This document shows, piece after piece, positions 17,450 to 24,751 of a stretch of DNA of 45,645 bases. The position numbers and the translations under genes were made by a program. The DNA comes from Treponemataceae bacterium (lineage in GTDB: Bacteria; Spirochaetota; Spirochaetia; Treponematales; Treponemataceae): positions 1 to 45,645 of the forward strand of contig JAIKVO010000114.1 of NCBI GenBank assembly GCA_024685655.1. Reading direction: 5' to 3'. Position 1 is the first letter of the stretch; every line of letters begins with the position of its first letter. Below the pieces are notes generated by a model that was given only the letters and a program-made list of their open reading frames with translations, made no database searches and was not told where the DNA came from.

Positions 17450-18486
17450 ACATCATGCCTCTTGTATTGCGCGACACCCGATTCACTAAAACGCAAACTT
17501 TTTTCATAAACGGCGGCTGCTGTTTTTAGAATGCCAAGCATAAGGAGCGCGCCTGTTCCCTCGCCCAAAGCCATATCTGCGTCAAGAACAGGCTCAATGC
17601 CAAGAGCTTCACAGACGAGGGCAGAAAGCGGCTCGCGGCTTTTATGAGATGGAAGAAGATAACGCATAACACCGGGATTCATCCGCTCGGCGACGAGAGC
17701 CGCCACAAGACTTATCGCACCGTCGAGTATAACCGGAACACCGTAACGCCGTGCGCCTTCATAAACCCCGACCATTCCGGCAATATCATAGCCGCCGACA
17801 GACCGAAGCACATCAATTACAGAAGCATCATACAAACCATAAGAATCTATCGCATTTTGGACAACTTCTTTTTTACGAGCCAAACCAGCTTCGGACAGTC
17901 CGGCGCCACGGCCTACAACAGTTTTCGCGGGACATTTCAAAAGGGAAGCCGCGACGGCAGCCGATGTCGTAGTGTTGCCGATGCCCATCTCACCAATGCA
18001 AATCACGTCAACACCGCGTTTCTGGCAATCCTCCACAAGAGAAAGCCCGGTTTGCACTGCCTGCTCGACCTCTGCTTTCGTCATTGCAGGCTCTTTGGTA
18101 AAATTCCGCGTACCCTGCCGAATCTTACGGCTCAAAACGCCGGGAATGCTCTCCGAACAAGCAATTCCCATATCAACAGCAATAACTTCTGTATCAGTTT
18201 GCGATGCCATTATCCCGGCTGTCGTCTTTCCTGCAGCGATATTCTCAGCGCAGACTCTTGTCACAGCCTGCGCTGACTGAGAAACGCCTTCTTCCACGAT
18301 GCCGTTATCGGCGCAGAGGACGAGCAGAGCACTTTTTCCCACAGCCGGATGTTCCTTATTCTGGGCAGCTCCTAGCTTGGCGACGAGCGTTTCCATTCGG
18401 CCAAGGCTTTCAAGCGGCTTCGCGATGGAATCCCATCCGCGTTTTATTGTATTATAAATCTCGTCGTAGTTTTTTTCGTAATCCAT
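17446..18486 (-). CDS. cobT: CobT, nicotinate-nucleotide:dimethylbenzimidazole phosphoribosyltransferase
   Basis: CobT makes alpha-ribazole phosphate from a base and nicotinate mononucleotide. The protein shows the N-terminal K-P-L-E-S-L-G-R-M-E, C-A-D-N-G-I-V-E-E-G-V-S-Q-S, G-E-M-G-I-G-N-T-T-T-S-A-A, and near the end S-H-K-S-R-E-P and the catalytic glutamate region M-A-L-G-E-G-T-G-A. The reading frame begins with a GTG at 18516; the ATG at 18486 (MDYEKN) gives 346 residues and aligns with the usual start, though neither has a strong ribosome binding site. Confidence 0.94.
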   Translation of the reverse strand: MDYEKNYDEIYNTIKRGWDSIAKPLESLGRMETLVAKLGAAQNKEHPAVGKSALLVLCADNGIVEEGVSQSAQAVTRVCAENIAAGKTTAGIMASQTDTEVIAVDMGIACSESIPGVLSRKIRQGTRNFTKEPAMTKAEVEQAVQTGLSLVEDCQKRGVDVICIGEMGIGNTTTSAAVAASLLKCPAKTVVGRGAGLSEAGLARKKEVVQNAIDSYGLYDASVIDVLRSVGGYDIAGMVGVYEGARRYGVPVILDGAISLVAALVAERMNPGVMRYLLPSHKSREPLSALVCEALGIEPVLDADMALGEGTGALLMLGILKTAAAVYEKSLRFSESGVAQYKRHDV

Positions 18487-18534
18487 CAACAAACCCGCCA
18501 AATGCAAAATCGGCACAAAACAAGCTGTTCGCGC

Positions 18535-20988
18535 CTAAAACGCCGCTTCCCGGAGCATACCATAAACAGCTTTCATATCCATATACCCGCGAACAGCGTC
18601 AGCAAGCTTATCATACTGAGTTTCTTTGAACGCGCGGTAATCGAAACGCTGCCTGGGCTCGGAACCGGACGAAACATCTCCCGAACGTTCCTTCAATTTT
18701 TCGCAAGAAGCGGCTCCCGTTTCCACTGCAGCTCCAGTTACTGCGCCATCAGTTTCCGCACCAGCACCGTCACAAGGAAGCGACACTCCTTTGGCGGCGG
18801 CGAGCGCGCGGACAACGCATATCGACAAGTCGCCCTCATCAAAAAAGCCGTGGATATAAGTGCCGTAAACGTTTCCAGAGTACGCACCTTTTTCCATCAG
18901 GTGCGCATTTCCGCCGACTGTCGTCTCGCCCATGTGGATTTCATAACCGGAAAACTCTTTTCTAGAAAGGCACGAAAGAACGCCGTCAACCGCACCGAGA
19001 CGACCGGAAACACGCGTACGCACTTTTTGCGACTTCAATTCAGTGCGACAATCCAAAAGCTCCATTCCGCGCAGCTCGCCGCCGCCCTCAACGCCATCCG
19101 CATCGATTATCGAGTTTCCAAGCATCTGATAACCGCCGCAAATCCCGAAAACAGGCTTTTTAGTCGCAAATTTCTTTATCGCTGCTTCCAAGCCGCTTTC
19201 ACGGAGCCACTTCAAATCGCCAATCGTGTTCTTGCTGCCCGGAATTATCACCATATCCATCTTCGCAACCTCACGAACATCCGTAATATAATGAAGCGAA
19301 ACATCCTGAATCTGCTCAAAAACCGCAAAATCCGTGAAATTCGAAATGCGCGGAAGTCTTACCACACCGATATTCACAAGCTTAGTTTCTTTTTTTTCGA
19401 AACGTGTGCTCAGACTGTCCTCGTCGTCGAGTGAAATATCAAGATAAGGCAGAACGCCTGTCACAGGAATTTTGAGCATATCCTCAATCATGCTGATTCC
19501 AGGGTCAAGAATGGACTTATCGCCACGGAACTTGTTTATCACAAGCCCTTTCACCCTGGCACGCTCATCGTCACGCAAAAGCTGCACCGTTCCACAAAGC
19601 TGCGCGAAAACGCCACCCCTGTCGATGTCGGCAACAAGAAGCACAGGCGCGTCAACAAGCTCGGCAAGCCCCATATTCACAATGTCGTCGCTTCGTAAGT
19701 TTATTTCGGCAGGGCTTCCCGCGCCTTCAATCACAATGATGTCAGCAATCTCTTCCAAAGCGGAGAACGCCTTTTTTATATCCGGGATAAGCTGTTTTTT
19801 GTATTTGAAATAATCTTTGGCGCGCATATTACCGATGACTTCGCCGTTCACAATAACCTGAGAGCCTTTGTCGTCAGTTGGTTTAAGAAGAATCGGGTTC
19901 ATGGCGACGATTGGCTCAATACCGGCAGCTTCCGCCTGCATTACTTGGGCGCGCCCCATCTCCAGCCCCTCGTTCGTTATGAATGAGTTGAGCGCCATAT
20001 TCTGCGATTTGAATGGCGCGACACGATAGCCGTCCTGACGGAAAACACGGCACAAACCGGCGACAAGAAGGCTTTTTCCGGCATTGGACATAGTTCCTTG
20101 TACCATAATGACTTTAGCGCGTTTTTTTGTGACTGGCGCATCACTCGAAACTGGCGCGGGTGCGCCACTCACTTTTTGCACATCCCCCTCGCCCCCAACA
20201 GCTTCCGCGACCACCGGCTTCAAACGCAAACTCGCAGTCTCCGGGTCAAACTCATCCGGCTCAACTCCGTACAAATCCTGCACAAATCTTCCAACAAAAA
20301 TCTCACCCGGAGTACCAATCCGCACAACATGCGCACCGTCAACGCCATCATTCTTAAGACAGACAACCGTATCGGCGACCATTTTCACCAAATCAAGCTC
20401 GTGGAGCGACATCAAAATCGCCTTTCCCTTCTCCCGCGCCAAAAACCGGATAGTCTTAAGCAAATCAAGCTTGTAGAACATATCAAGGAACGAAGTCGGC
20501 TCATCAAGCACGATAATTTCCGTATCCTGGCAAATCGCGCGCGCAAGCATAACACGCTGCCGCTGACCGTCGCTTATCCGCATAAAATCAGAATCCACGA
20601 CATCTTCTGCATGAACAAGCTTTATCGCCTCGTCAACCGCGCGCCAATCCGCCTCGCCAAGAATGCCGAGCCTTCCCGTATACGGATATCGTCCCGTCGC
20701 AATCACATCGCGGCACGTCATGTACTCTGGATGAATCCGCTCCGTCATTACCATAGAAACGTGAAGAGCTGCCTCAGAAGCCGAAAGACTTACCAAATCC
20801 TTATCCAACACTGAAATAGTTCCACCAAGACGTGCAAGCTGCCCCGTAATCGTCTTAAGTACAGTCGATTTTCCAGAACCGTTCGGACCTATCAAAGTAA
20901 CGATTTCTCCGGCTTTAACCTCAAAAGAAACACCCGATATAACGACTTTTTTACCGTAACCGGCGCATAAATCCTTAGTTTTAAGCAT
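18535..20988 (-). CDS. btuD-cbiP: BtuD::CbiP fusion: corrinoid ABC-transporter ATPase joined to cobyric acid synthase
   Basis: A single 817-residue chain joins two normally separate proteins. Residues about 1-260 are a FecE/BtuD-type ABC ATPase: Walker [10 protein letters not shown] (about 34-42), signature I-S-D-G-Q-R-Q-R, Walker B I-I-V-L-D-E-P-T and the H-loop S-L-H-E-L. A linker of about 35 residues (Gly/Ala/Pro/Val-rich) follows. From about residue 290 the chain is CbiP/CobQ, which amidates side chains b, d, e and g: [22 protein letters not shown], glutaminase nucleophile in G-I-C-G-G-Y-Q-M-L, and Y-I-H-G-F-F-D. A low-complexity insertion of about 45 residues lies just before the C-terminus. 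The ATG at 20988 overlaps btuC and has GGAG at good spacing. No frameshift was seen, and both halves look catalytically intact. Confidence 0.95.
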   Translation of the reverse strand: MLKTKDLCAGYGKKVVISGVSFEVKAGEIVTLIGPNGSGKSTVLKTITGQLARLGGTISVLDKDLVSLSASEAALHVSMVMTERIHPEYMTCRDVIATGRYPYTGRLGILGEADWRAVDEAIKLVHAEDVVDSDFMRISDGQRQRVMLARAICQDTEIIVLDEPTSFLDMFYKLDLLKTIRFLAREKGKAILMSLHELDLVKMVADTVVCLKNDGVDGAHVVRIGTPGEIFVGRFVQDLYGVEPDEFDPETASLRLKPVVAEAVGGEGDVQKVSGAPAPVSSDAPVTKKRAKVIMVQGTMSNAGKSLLVAGLCRVFRQDGYRVAPFKSQNMALNSFITNEGLEMGRAQVMQAEAAGIEPIVAMNPILLKPTDDKGSQVIVNGEVIGNMRAKDYFKYKKQLIPDIKKAFSALEEIADIIVIEGAGSPAEINLRSDDIVNMGLAELVDAPVLLVADIDRGGVFAQLCGTVQLLRDDERARVKGLVINKFRGDKSILDPGISMIEDMLKIPVTGVLPYLDISLDDEDSLSTRFEKKETKLVNIGVVRLPRISNFTDFAVFEQIQDVSLHYITDVREVAKMDMVIIPGSKNTIGDLKWLRESGLEAAIKKFATKKPVFGICGGYQMLGNSIIDADGVEGGGELRGMELLDCRTELKSQKVRTRVSGRLGAVDGVLSCLSRKEFSGYEIHMGETTVGGNAHLMEKGAYSGNVYGTYIHGFFDEGDLSICVVRALAAAKGVSLPCDGAGAETDGAVTGAAVETGAASCEKLKERSGDVSSGSEPRQRFDYRAFKETQYDKLADAVRGYMDMKAVYGMLREAAF

Positions 20989-21994
20989 CAGCGCGTCTCC
21001 CATGCTTTTTGAGCATCATGTAAACGACGACAGGCACAAGAAGAACCGCCGTAACGGAACTTATGCTGATTTCCGTCGGGGCAAACACAGACCGCGCAAT
21101 GCCGTCGCAAAGAACAGTCACAATCGCGCCGCCGATAAAACATCCGGGGATAAGGACAAGCGGCTTCGAAGTTCCGAAAGACGTTTTTACAAGATGAGGA
21201 ACAGCGATTCCGACAAAAGAGACAGGCCCCGCAAACGCTGTGACGCACGCGGAAAGCAAGCTTGAAAGCAGAATCAGCACGACACGAAGGATTTTTATAT
21301 TCACGCCCATGTTACGCGCGTAGTTTTCGCCAAGCTGATATGCCGCCATCGGTTTTGAAAGGAAAAAAGCCAGAAGCGAAACAGAAACCACGATAATCGT
21401 TATGATTCTAACGTCGCTCCAGTTCATGCCGGAAAAGCTTCCGAGCGACCAGTTGTGAAGGTTCACGATGTTGGAGTCGCTTGCGAATGTGACAACAAAA
21501 TCCGTTATCGCCGAGCAAATGTAGCCGACCATAATGCCGCACACGACAAGCACGGACATATTGCGAACTTTAGAGGAAAGAACGAGCACAATCCCCATTG
21601 AAATCATCGAGCCGAAAAAAGCGGCTACGACCATGCCGAACGCGCTTACGACAACTCCCCTTCCAAGCAGAAAAATCATTGTGAGGGCAACAACGAGTTT
21701 CGCGCCGGAGCTTATTCCAAGGACATAAGGCCCCGCTATCGGATTGCCGAAAAACGTTTGCAAAAGAAAGCCCGATACGGAAAGAGCACCGCCCAAAAGA
21801 ATCGCGGAAAGGATGCGCGGAAGCCTGATATTCCAGATAACCCGGTAATGGGTAAGTTCAGAGTCGTCACCGAACAGGATGGACAAAAATTTTGAGAACG
21901 ATATGGAGACGCTTCCCGTGGCGAGGTTCCACAGGAAGAGGAAGATGAGAACACAAATCATTACGATAAAAGCAATAACAAATCTTTTTTTCAA
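20981..21994 (-). CDS. btuC: BtuC/FecD-family ABC permease, probably for corrinoids
   Basis: The 337-residue protein is a FecCD permease with about ten hydrophobic segments and the motifs [19 protein letters not shown] and [14 protein letters not shown]. It sits between the substrate-binding protein and the ATPase half of the fusion, so it should form the membrane part of a vitamin B12 / cobinamide importer. The family also moves iron siderophores and haem; the riboswitch argues for corrinoid. The start appears to be a TTG (21994), preceded by AGGA a few bases after a large hairpin. Confidence 0.9.
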   Translation of the reverse strand: MKKRFVIAFIVMICVLIFLFLWNLATGSVSISFSKFLSILFGDDSELTHYRVIWNIRLPRILSAILLGGALSVSGFLLQTFFGNPIAGPYVLGISSGAKLVVALTMIFLLGRGVVVSAFGMVVAAFFGSMISMGIVLVLSSKVRNMSVLVVCGIMVGYICSAITDFVVTFASDSNIVNLHNWSLGSFSGMNWSDVRIITIIVVSVSLLAFFLSKPMAAYQLGENYARNMGVNIKILRVVLILLSSLLSACVTAFAGPVSFVGIAVPHLVKTSFGTSKPLVLIPGCFIGGAIVTVLCDGIARSVFAPTEISISSVTAVLLVPVVVYMMLKKHGRRADA

Positions 21995-22007
21995 AATTTT
22001 ATCCTAA

Positions 22008-22097
22008 AGCTGCTTTCGCCGAAGTTTTGCCCCGAAAAAGCACCTCCTCGCTTCGCTCGTCACATGTTTTTCGTTTCAAAACTTCGGCTACGCAGCT
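22008..22097 (-). repeat. large intra-operon hairpin between btuF and btuC
   Basis: Three stacked stems are visible: AGCTGC/GCAGCT (22008-22013 with 22092-22097), a perfect 12-bp stem GCCGAAGTTTTG/CAAAACTTCGGC (22018-22029 with 22077-22088) and CGAAAAA/TTTTTCG (22033-22039 with 22067-22073). Internal loops are GUA opposite GAAA on the transcribed strand. The base of the hairpin ends three bases before the btuC ribosome binding site. It could tune btuC expression or protect mRNA ends; there is no T-run for termination. Confidence 0.75.
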
Positions 22098-22119
22098 ATT
22101 AACATCACACTTTGCTTAA

Positions 22120-23424
22120 CTAAAGCTTTGTTAGATATGCAAAATCTCCATTCTCATCGTTTAAAACGTTATACAAATCCTCGATGAAAGCTGCCATTCC
22201 GGTTGACTGCTGATAAAAATCCTTTGACGCAAAATAAACGCGCCCGCTTTTTACGGCGGCAAAATCGCGGAAAAGCTCGCTTTTTGCAAAAAGGTCGTCG
22301 AGGCTGGAAAACGCAGTGTCTATAGTTCCATTATATATAAGGATATCCGCGTCCACGCACGAAACATAAAAATCTTCCATCATCATGTTCACGGTCGAAA
22401 GAGCGTTCTCTTCCTCAACAAAAAGATTGTCGAGCGCGTATTTTCCGCCGGCAAGCTTTATCATTTTTACAATGTAGTCGTCGGGCTTACGCACGTTCAC
22501 AGCACCGTTAGAGTTCACATAAAAAAACGCGACACTCTTTCCCGAAGCCGATTTTTGCATTATCGGCTCGATGCGCGAAAGCTCGTTTTCGTAATATTGA
22601 TTTGCCACCGCTTCCTTGCCAAAAAGAACGCCGTAAAGCTTTATCCATTCAAGCCGTCCTAGCGGATGCGCCTCATACGATGAATGCTCCACAAAAACAG
22701 GAATGCCAAGTTCCTCAAGTTTTTCTTTAACTTCCGGCTTGTGGTAGATCATCGTGCTTTCAATGGCGAGCCGGCAATCTCCAGCGGCTAAAAGCTCGTA
22801 GTCCGGCGCACTGTATTTTCCTGCATACACGATTTTCCCAGCTTCCATAGCAGCGGTGGCTTCCGGTACACTCCAATCCTTGGCTTTCGTGCCGGAGAAA
22901 GCAATCTCGCCGATTGCGCCACATTCGTTTATAAGATCCATCGCGGATGTCGCTACAAGGCACACGTTTTTAAGAGGCAACTGCAAAGGCGTTATTTCGG
23001 ACGGCACATTTTGAGGAACAGGCATACCCTCCGGCACGAGCAAAAAAGCGTCTCCAACACTTGTCCGCACAAGCCTATATACAGGAATCGCGTCCATCTC
23101 GCGAAAGTCATCAGAACCGCCCACACCAGCATCACGCACGCTGTAATAATCCACAGAAAAATGTGTCGCGTAGCGCAAACTCATGCTGCCTGTTTTTTCC
23201 AAATCTGCGAACGCGACAACTTCTGCAGAACGCACGTCAGCTGCCACATCGCCAGCAAATGCGCCAAAGCCCTCGTTCGTACCAGAACGCACGATAGCCG
23301 CTTCACGCTTACTGCACGAAACGAACGCGCACACCAACACGAGAACAGCCGCTAAAACTGAAAAAAAACTGCGGAATCTCGACCTTGAATTGAAAAAAAA
23401 CGCAGACAAATCGATACCAGCCAT
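22120..23424 (-). CDS. btuF: BtuF-like ABC substrate-binding lipoprotein
   Basis: The protein has an N-terminal hydrophobic segment ending in A-F-V-S-C, a lipobox with Cys about 37, so it is a periplasmic lipoprotein. The body is a periplasmic-binding protein of the iron/B12 class, with I-P-V-F-V-E-H-S-S-Y-E-A-H-P-L-G-R-L-E-W-I-K and D-A-D-I-L-I-Y-N-G-T later on. It is rather long (434 residues) and diverged, and BtuF function is inferred from position: riboswitch, permease and ATPase all adjacent. The reading frame opens with a TTG directly before the ATG at 23424; only a weak GGCGG box is present. It is the second gene of the operon. Confidence 0.85.
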   Translation of the reverse strand: MAGIDLSAFFFNSRSRFRSFFSVLAAVLVLVCAFVSCSKREAAIVRSGTNEGFGAFAGDVAADVRSAEVVAFADLEKTGSMSLRYATHFSVDYYSVRDAGVGGSDDFREMDAIPVYRLVRTSVGDAFLLVPEGMPVPQNVPSEITPLQLPLKNVCLVATSAMDLINECGAIGEIAFSGTKAKDWSVPEATAAMEAGKIVYAGKYSAPDYELLAAGDCRLAIESTMIYHKPEVKEKLEELGIPVFVEHSSYEAHPLGRLEWIKLYGVLFGKEAVANQYYENELSRIEPIMQKSASGKSVAFFYVNSNGAVNVRKPDDYIVKMIKLAGGKYALDNLFVEEENALSTVNMMMEDFYVSCVDADILIYNGTIDTAFSSLDDLFAKSELFRDFAAVKSGRVYFASKDFYQQSTGMAAFIEDLYNVLNDENGDFAYLTKL

Positions 23425-23446
23425 CAAAAAAACACCGCCGTTCTTA

Positions 23447-23839
23447 CTATTTCGCCAAAGTGAACGTCAGCTTATATTCAATCTCATGCGGTTTGCTCAT
23501 TGCCACAGAGTCGCCTATCACGTCCATTTCCTTACCGAGCTGCGCAACAGGGAACGAGAACGACGATGCTTTACCCGGCGTAAGGTTCATGTACTTAACG
23601 CCGTCAACAATCATGTAATCGTAGTTTTTGCTGCTCCAAGTCACAGTAACTACAGCCTCACCATCTTTCACAACTAAAACCGCCGGCGAAAGAATCTTTG
23701 CTTTTCCTGTTCCACCATCAAACTCAACATCAACACTATATGTTCCGTCTCCAAGAGCTTTGCCATCTGCTCCTGTAAAACTTGAAAGCAACAGAACCGT
23801 CATCAAAGCAAAAAACGCAAAAACAACACCTTTTTTCAT
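23447..23839 (-). CDS. small secreted NEAT-like protein, first gene of the B12 operon
   Basis: This 130-residue protein has a clear signal peptide (about residues 1-24, K-K then a hydrophobic core and a small-residue cleavage site). The rest is one beta-rich domain: G-T-Y-S-V-D-V near 32, W-S-S-K-N-Y-D-Y-M-I-V-D-G-V-K-Y, then M-S-K-P-H-E-I-E-Y-K-L-T-F. This resembles the NEAT / iron-transport-associated fold known from haem uptake, where a Y-x-x-x-Y stretch contacts the porphyrin. Being first behind a cobalamin riboswitch and before btuF, it may bind corrinoids outside the cell or in the periplasm and pass them to BtuF. That role is inference. GGAGG lies five bases before the ATG. Confidence 0.85.
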   Translation of the reverse strand: MKKGVVFAFFALMTVLLLSSFTGADGKALGDGTYSVDVEFDGGTGKAKILSPAVLVVKDGEAVVTVTWSSKNYDYMIVDGVKYMNLTPGKASSFSFPVAQLGKEMDVIGDSVAMSKPHEIEYKLTFTLAK

Positions 23840-23867
23840 AAAAACCTCCAGTAGAAACCTTGCAAAG

Positions 23868-23888
23868 CTGCATTACGCAACAATGCAG
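23868..23888 (-). promoter_or_regulatory. hairpin in the B12 operon leader
   Basis: CTGCATT and AATGCAG form a 7-bp stem with a 7-base loop, ending 18 bases before the ribosome binding site of the first gene. It might be part of the riboswitch expression platform, but it does not cover the ribosome binding site directly. Confidence 0.4.
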
Positions 23889-24039
23889 AGGCATCATACA
23901 CAAATTATTTTTACAGGAATTCACAGAAAAACGAGAAAAGGAATCGCCAAAAACGGCACAATCAACAAATCCGATGCAGTTTAAAGTGCAACACACCAGA
24001 ATCGCGCACACATTCAAACGCCTTCCAACACATTACAAC

Positions 24040-24053
24040 TGACAAATCTGTCA
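24040..24053 (-). promoter_or_regulatory. palindrome in the B12 operon leader
   Basis: TGACAAATCTGTCA has 5-bp arms around AATC, downstream of the aptamer. It shares its 10-base core with the palindrome at 10751-10762 in the same operon. It may be a small stem of the expression platform or a protein site. Confidence 0.35.
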
Positions 24054-24119
24054 AAACGAGAGAAATAAACTTTCAGTACAACCAATTACTCGTGATCTGG
24101 AATTTCTTCCTGTACTATT

Positions 24120-24361
24120 ATAACCGGCAGGTTTCCTGGCTCTAAGCTCAACATGACAGCCGCCTTCCCAGACATCATTCAAACGCACCAAAACAAACAA
24201 AACGCTTGTAAAAGCCCGCCAGAACACATTCCAGTGACATAAATGGCCACCACTTCCTTATCACAGTGACGAGATCGTACAGGATTTACACCTGTTTCCC
24301 TTTTAACCGCTCTTGCGCAAAACTGACGCAAATCAACCAAACACAAAGCGGCACCGGTTAC
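24120..24361 (-). promoter_or_regulatory. cobalamin riboswitch (AdoCbl aptamer)
   Basis: Read on the minus strand, the conserved parts occur in order. P1 5' arm GTAACCGG is at 24361-24354. GGTGCC follows directly. A GGGAA...GGTG...AATCC block is at about 24300-24280. CGTCACTGTGA is at about 24273-24262. A later AAGGCGGC is followed by the B12 box AGAGCCAGGAAACCTGCC (24142-24125), and the P1 3' arm CCGGTTAT at 24127-24120 pairs over 8 bp with the first arm. The aptamer is about 240 nt, slightly long. It controls the whole operon downstream, normally turning it off when adenosylcobalamin is high. Confidence 0.95.
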
Positions 24362-24398
24362 TCCGCCAGATTTTTCATCAAAACCCGACCTTTTCCCG

Positions 24399-24428
24399 AT
24401 TCTAGCACAAAAACAAAACACAATACAA
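24399..24428 (-). promoter_or_regulatory. promoter of the B12 operon
   Basis: On the minus strand, -35 TTGTAT (24428-24423) and -10 TAGAAT (24404-24399) are 18 bases apart, with a TGC extended -10. Transcription should begin near 24392, about 30 bases before the first riboswitch stem, which fits well. Confidence 0.65.
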
Positions 24429-24470
24429 TATCGCACAAAACCGCGCTCGTCCGACGTTATCTGTGGTAGC

Positions 24471-24573
24471 TCAGGGCTACACACTAACCGCGCTCCGAAC
24501 ACGCTTCGAGTGCTTGCGCTTCTCAGCCAGCCCAGCACACTGATCGTCCTCCTCGCGCACGCCTACAATCCCT
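24471..24573 (-). repeat. dispersed repeat, copy 1 (family shared with 41246-41324)
   Basis: Read on the minus strand, AGGGATTGTAGG (24573-24562) is followed about 65 bases later by GGAGCGCGGTTAG and a TGTGTAGCCCTGA tail (24496-24471). The same two blocks, same order, occur at 41246-41324 on the plus strand. The 26-base second block differs at five positions, all transitions. The copy sits just upstream of the B12 promoter. No coding capacity was seen. Confidence 0.7.
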
Positions 24574-24602
24574 AGCGCTTAGTACCTTCTTACATTTTTT
24601 TC

Positions 24603-24631
24603 ATACTTTTTCCCGATTGTTGTGGTATAAT
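24603..24631 (+). promoter_or_regulatory. promoter of xylB
   Basis: A consensus TATAAT at 24626-24631 with the extended -10 dinucleotide TG at 24623-24624 faces xylB. The -35 (around 24603-24608, ATACTT) is poor, as is common with extended -10 promoters. The leader would be about 115 bases. Confidence 0.6.
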
Positions 24632-24751
24632 GTTCGTATCATAATTAAATGTGCAGTTTTATGCTCTGGTCAGCTTTTTTTGGCTTGGACAGAACACATT
24701 TATGCGCATACGCTATGAAAACGGAAAACAGCACCTAAACGGAGGAATACA

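Noticed and set aside
18535-20988. BtuD::CbiP as an artefact of a missed stop codon
   Set aside because: The frame is continuous, the linker reads as ordinary coding sequence, and no ribosome binding site with start codon is evident just before the CbiP part.
23736-24017. Minus-strand frame of 93 codons in the B12 leader
   Set aside because: It is unusually rich in Cys and Phe as expected from a TG-rich leader, starts with TTG and runs out of frame into the NEAT-like gene.
24179-24538. Minus-strand frame of 119 codons
   Set aside because: It covers the riboswitch aptamer, whose conserved sequence fully explains the region.
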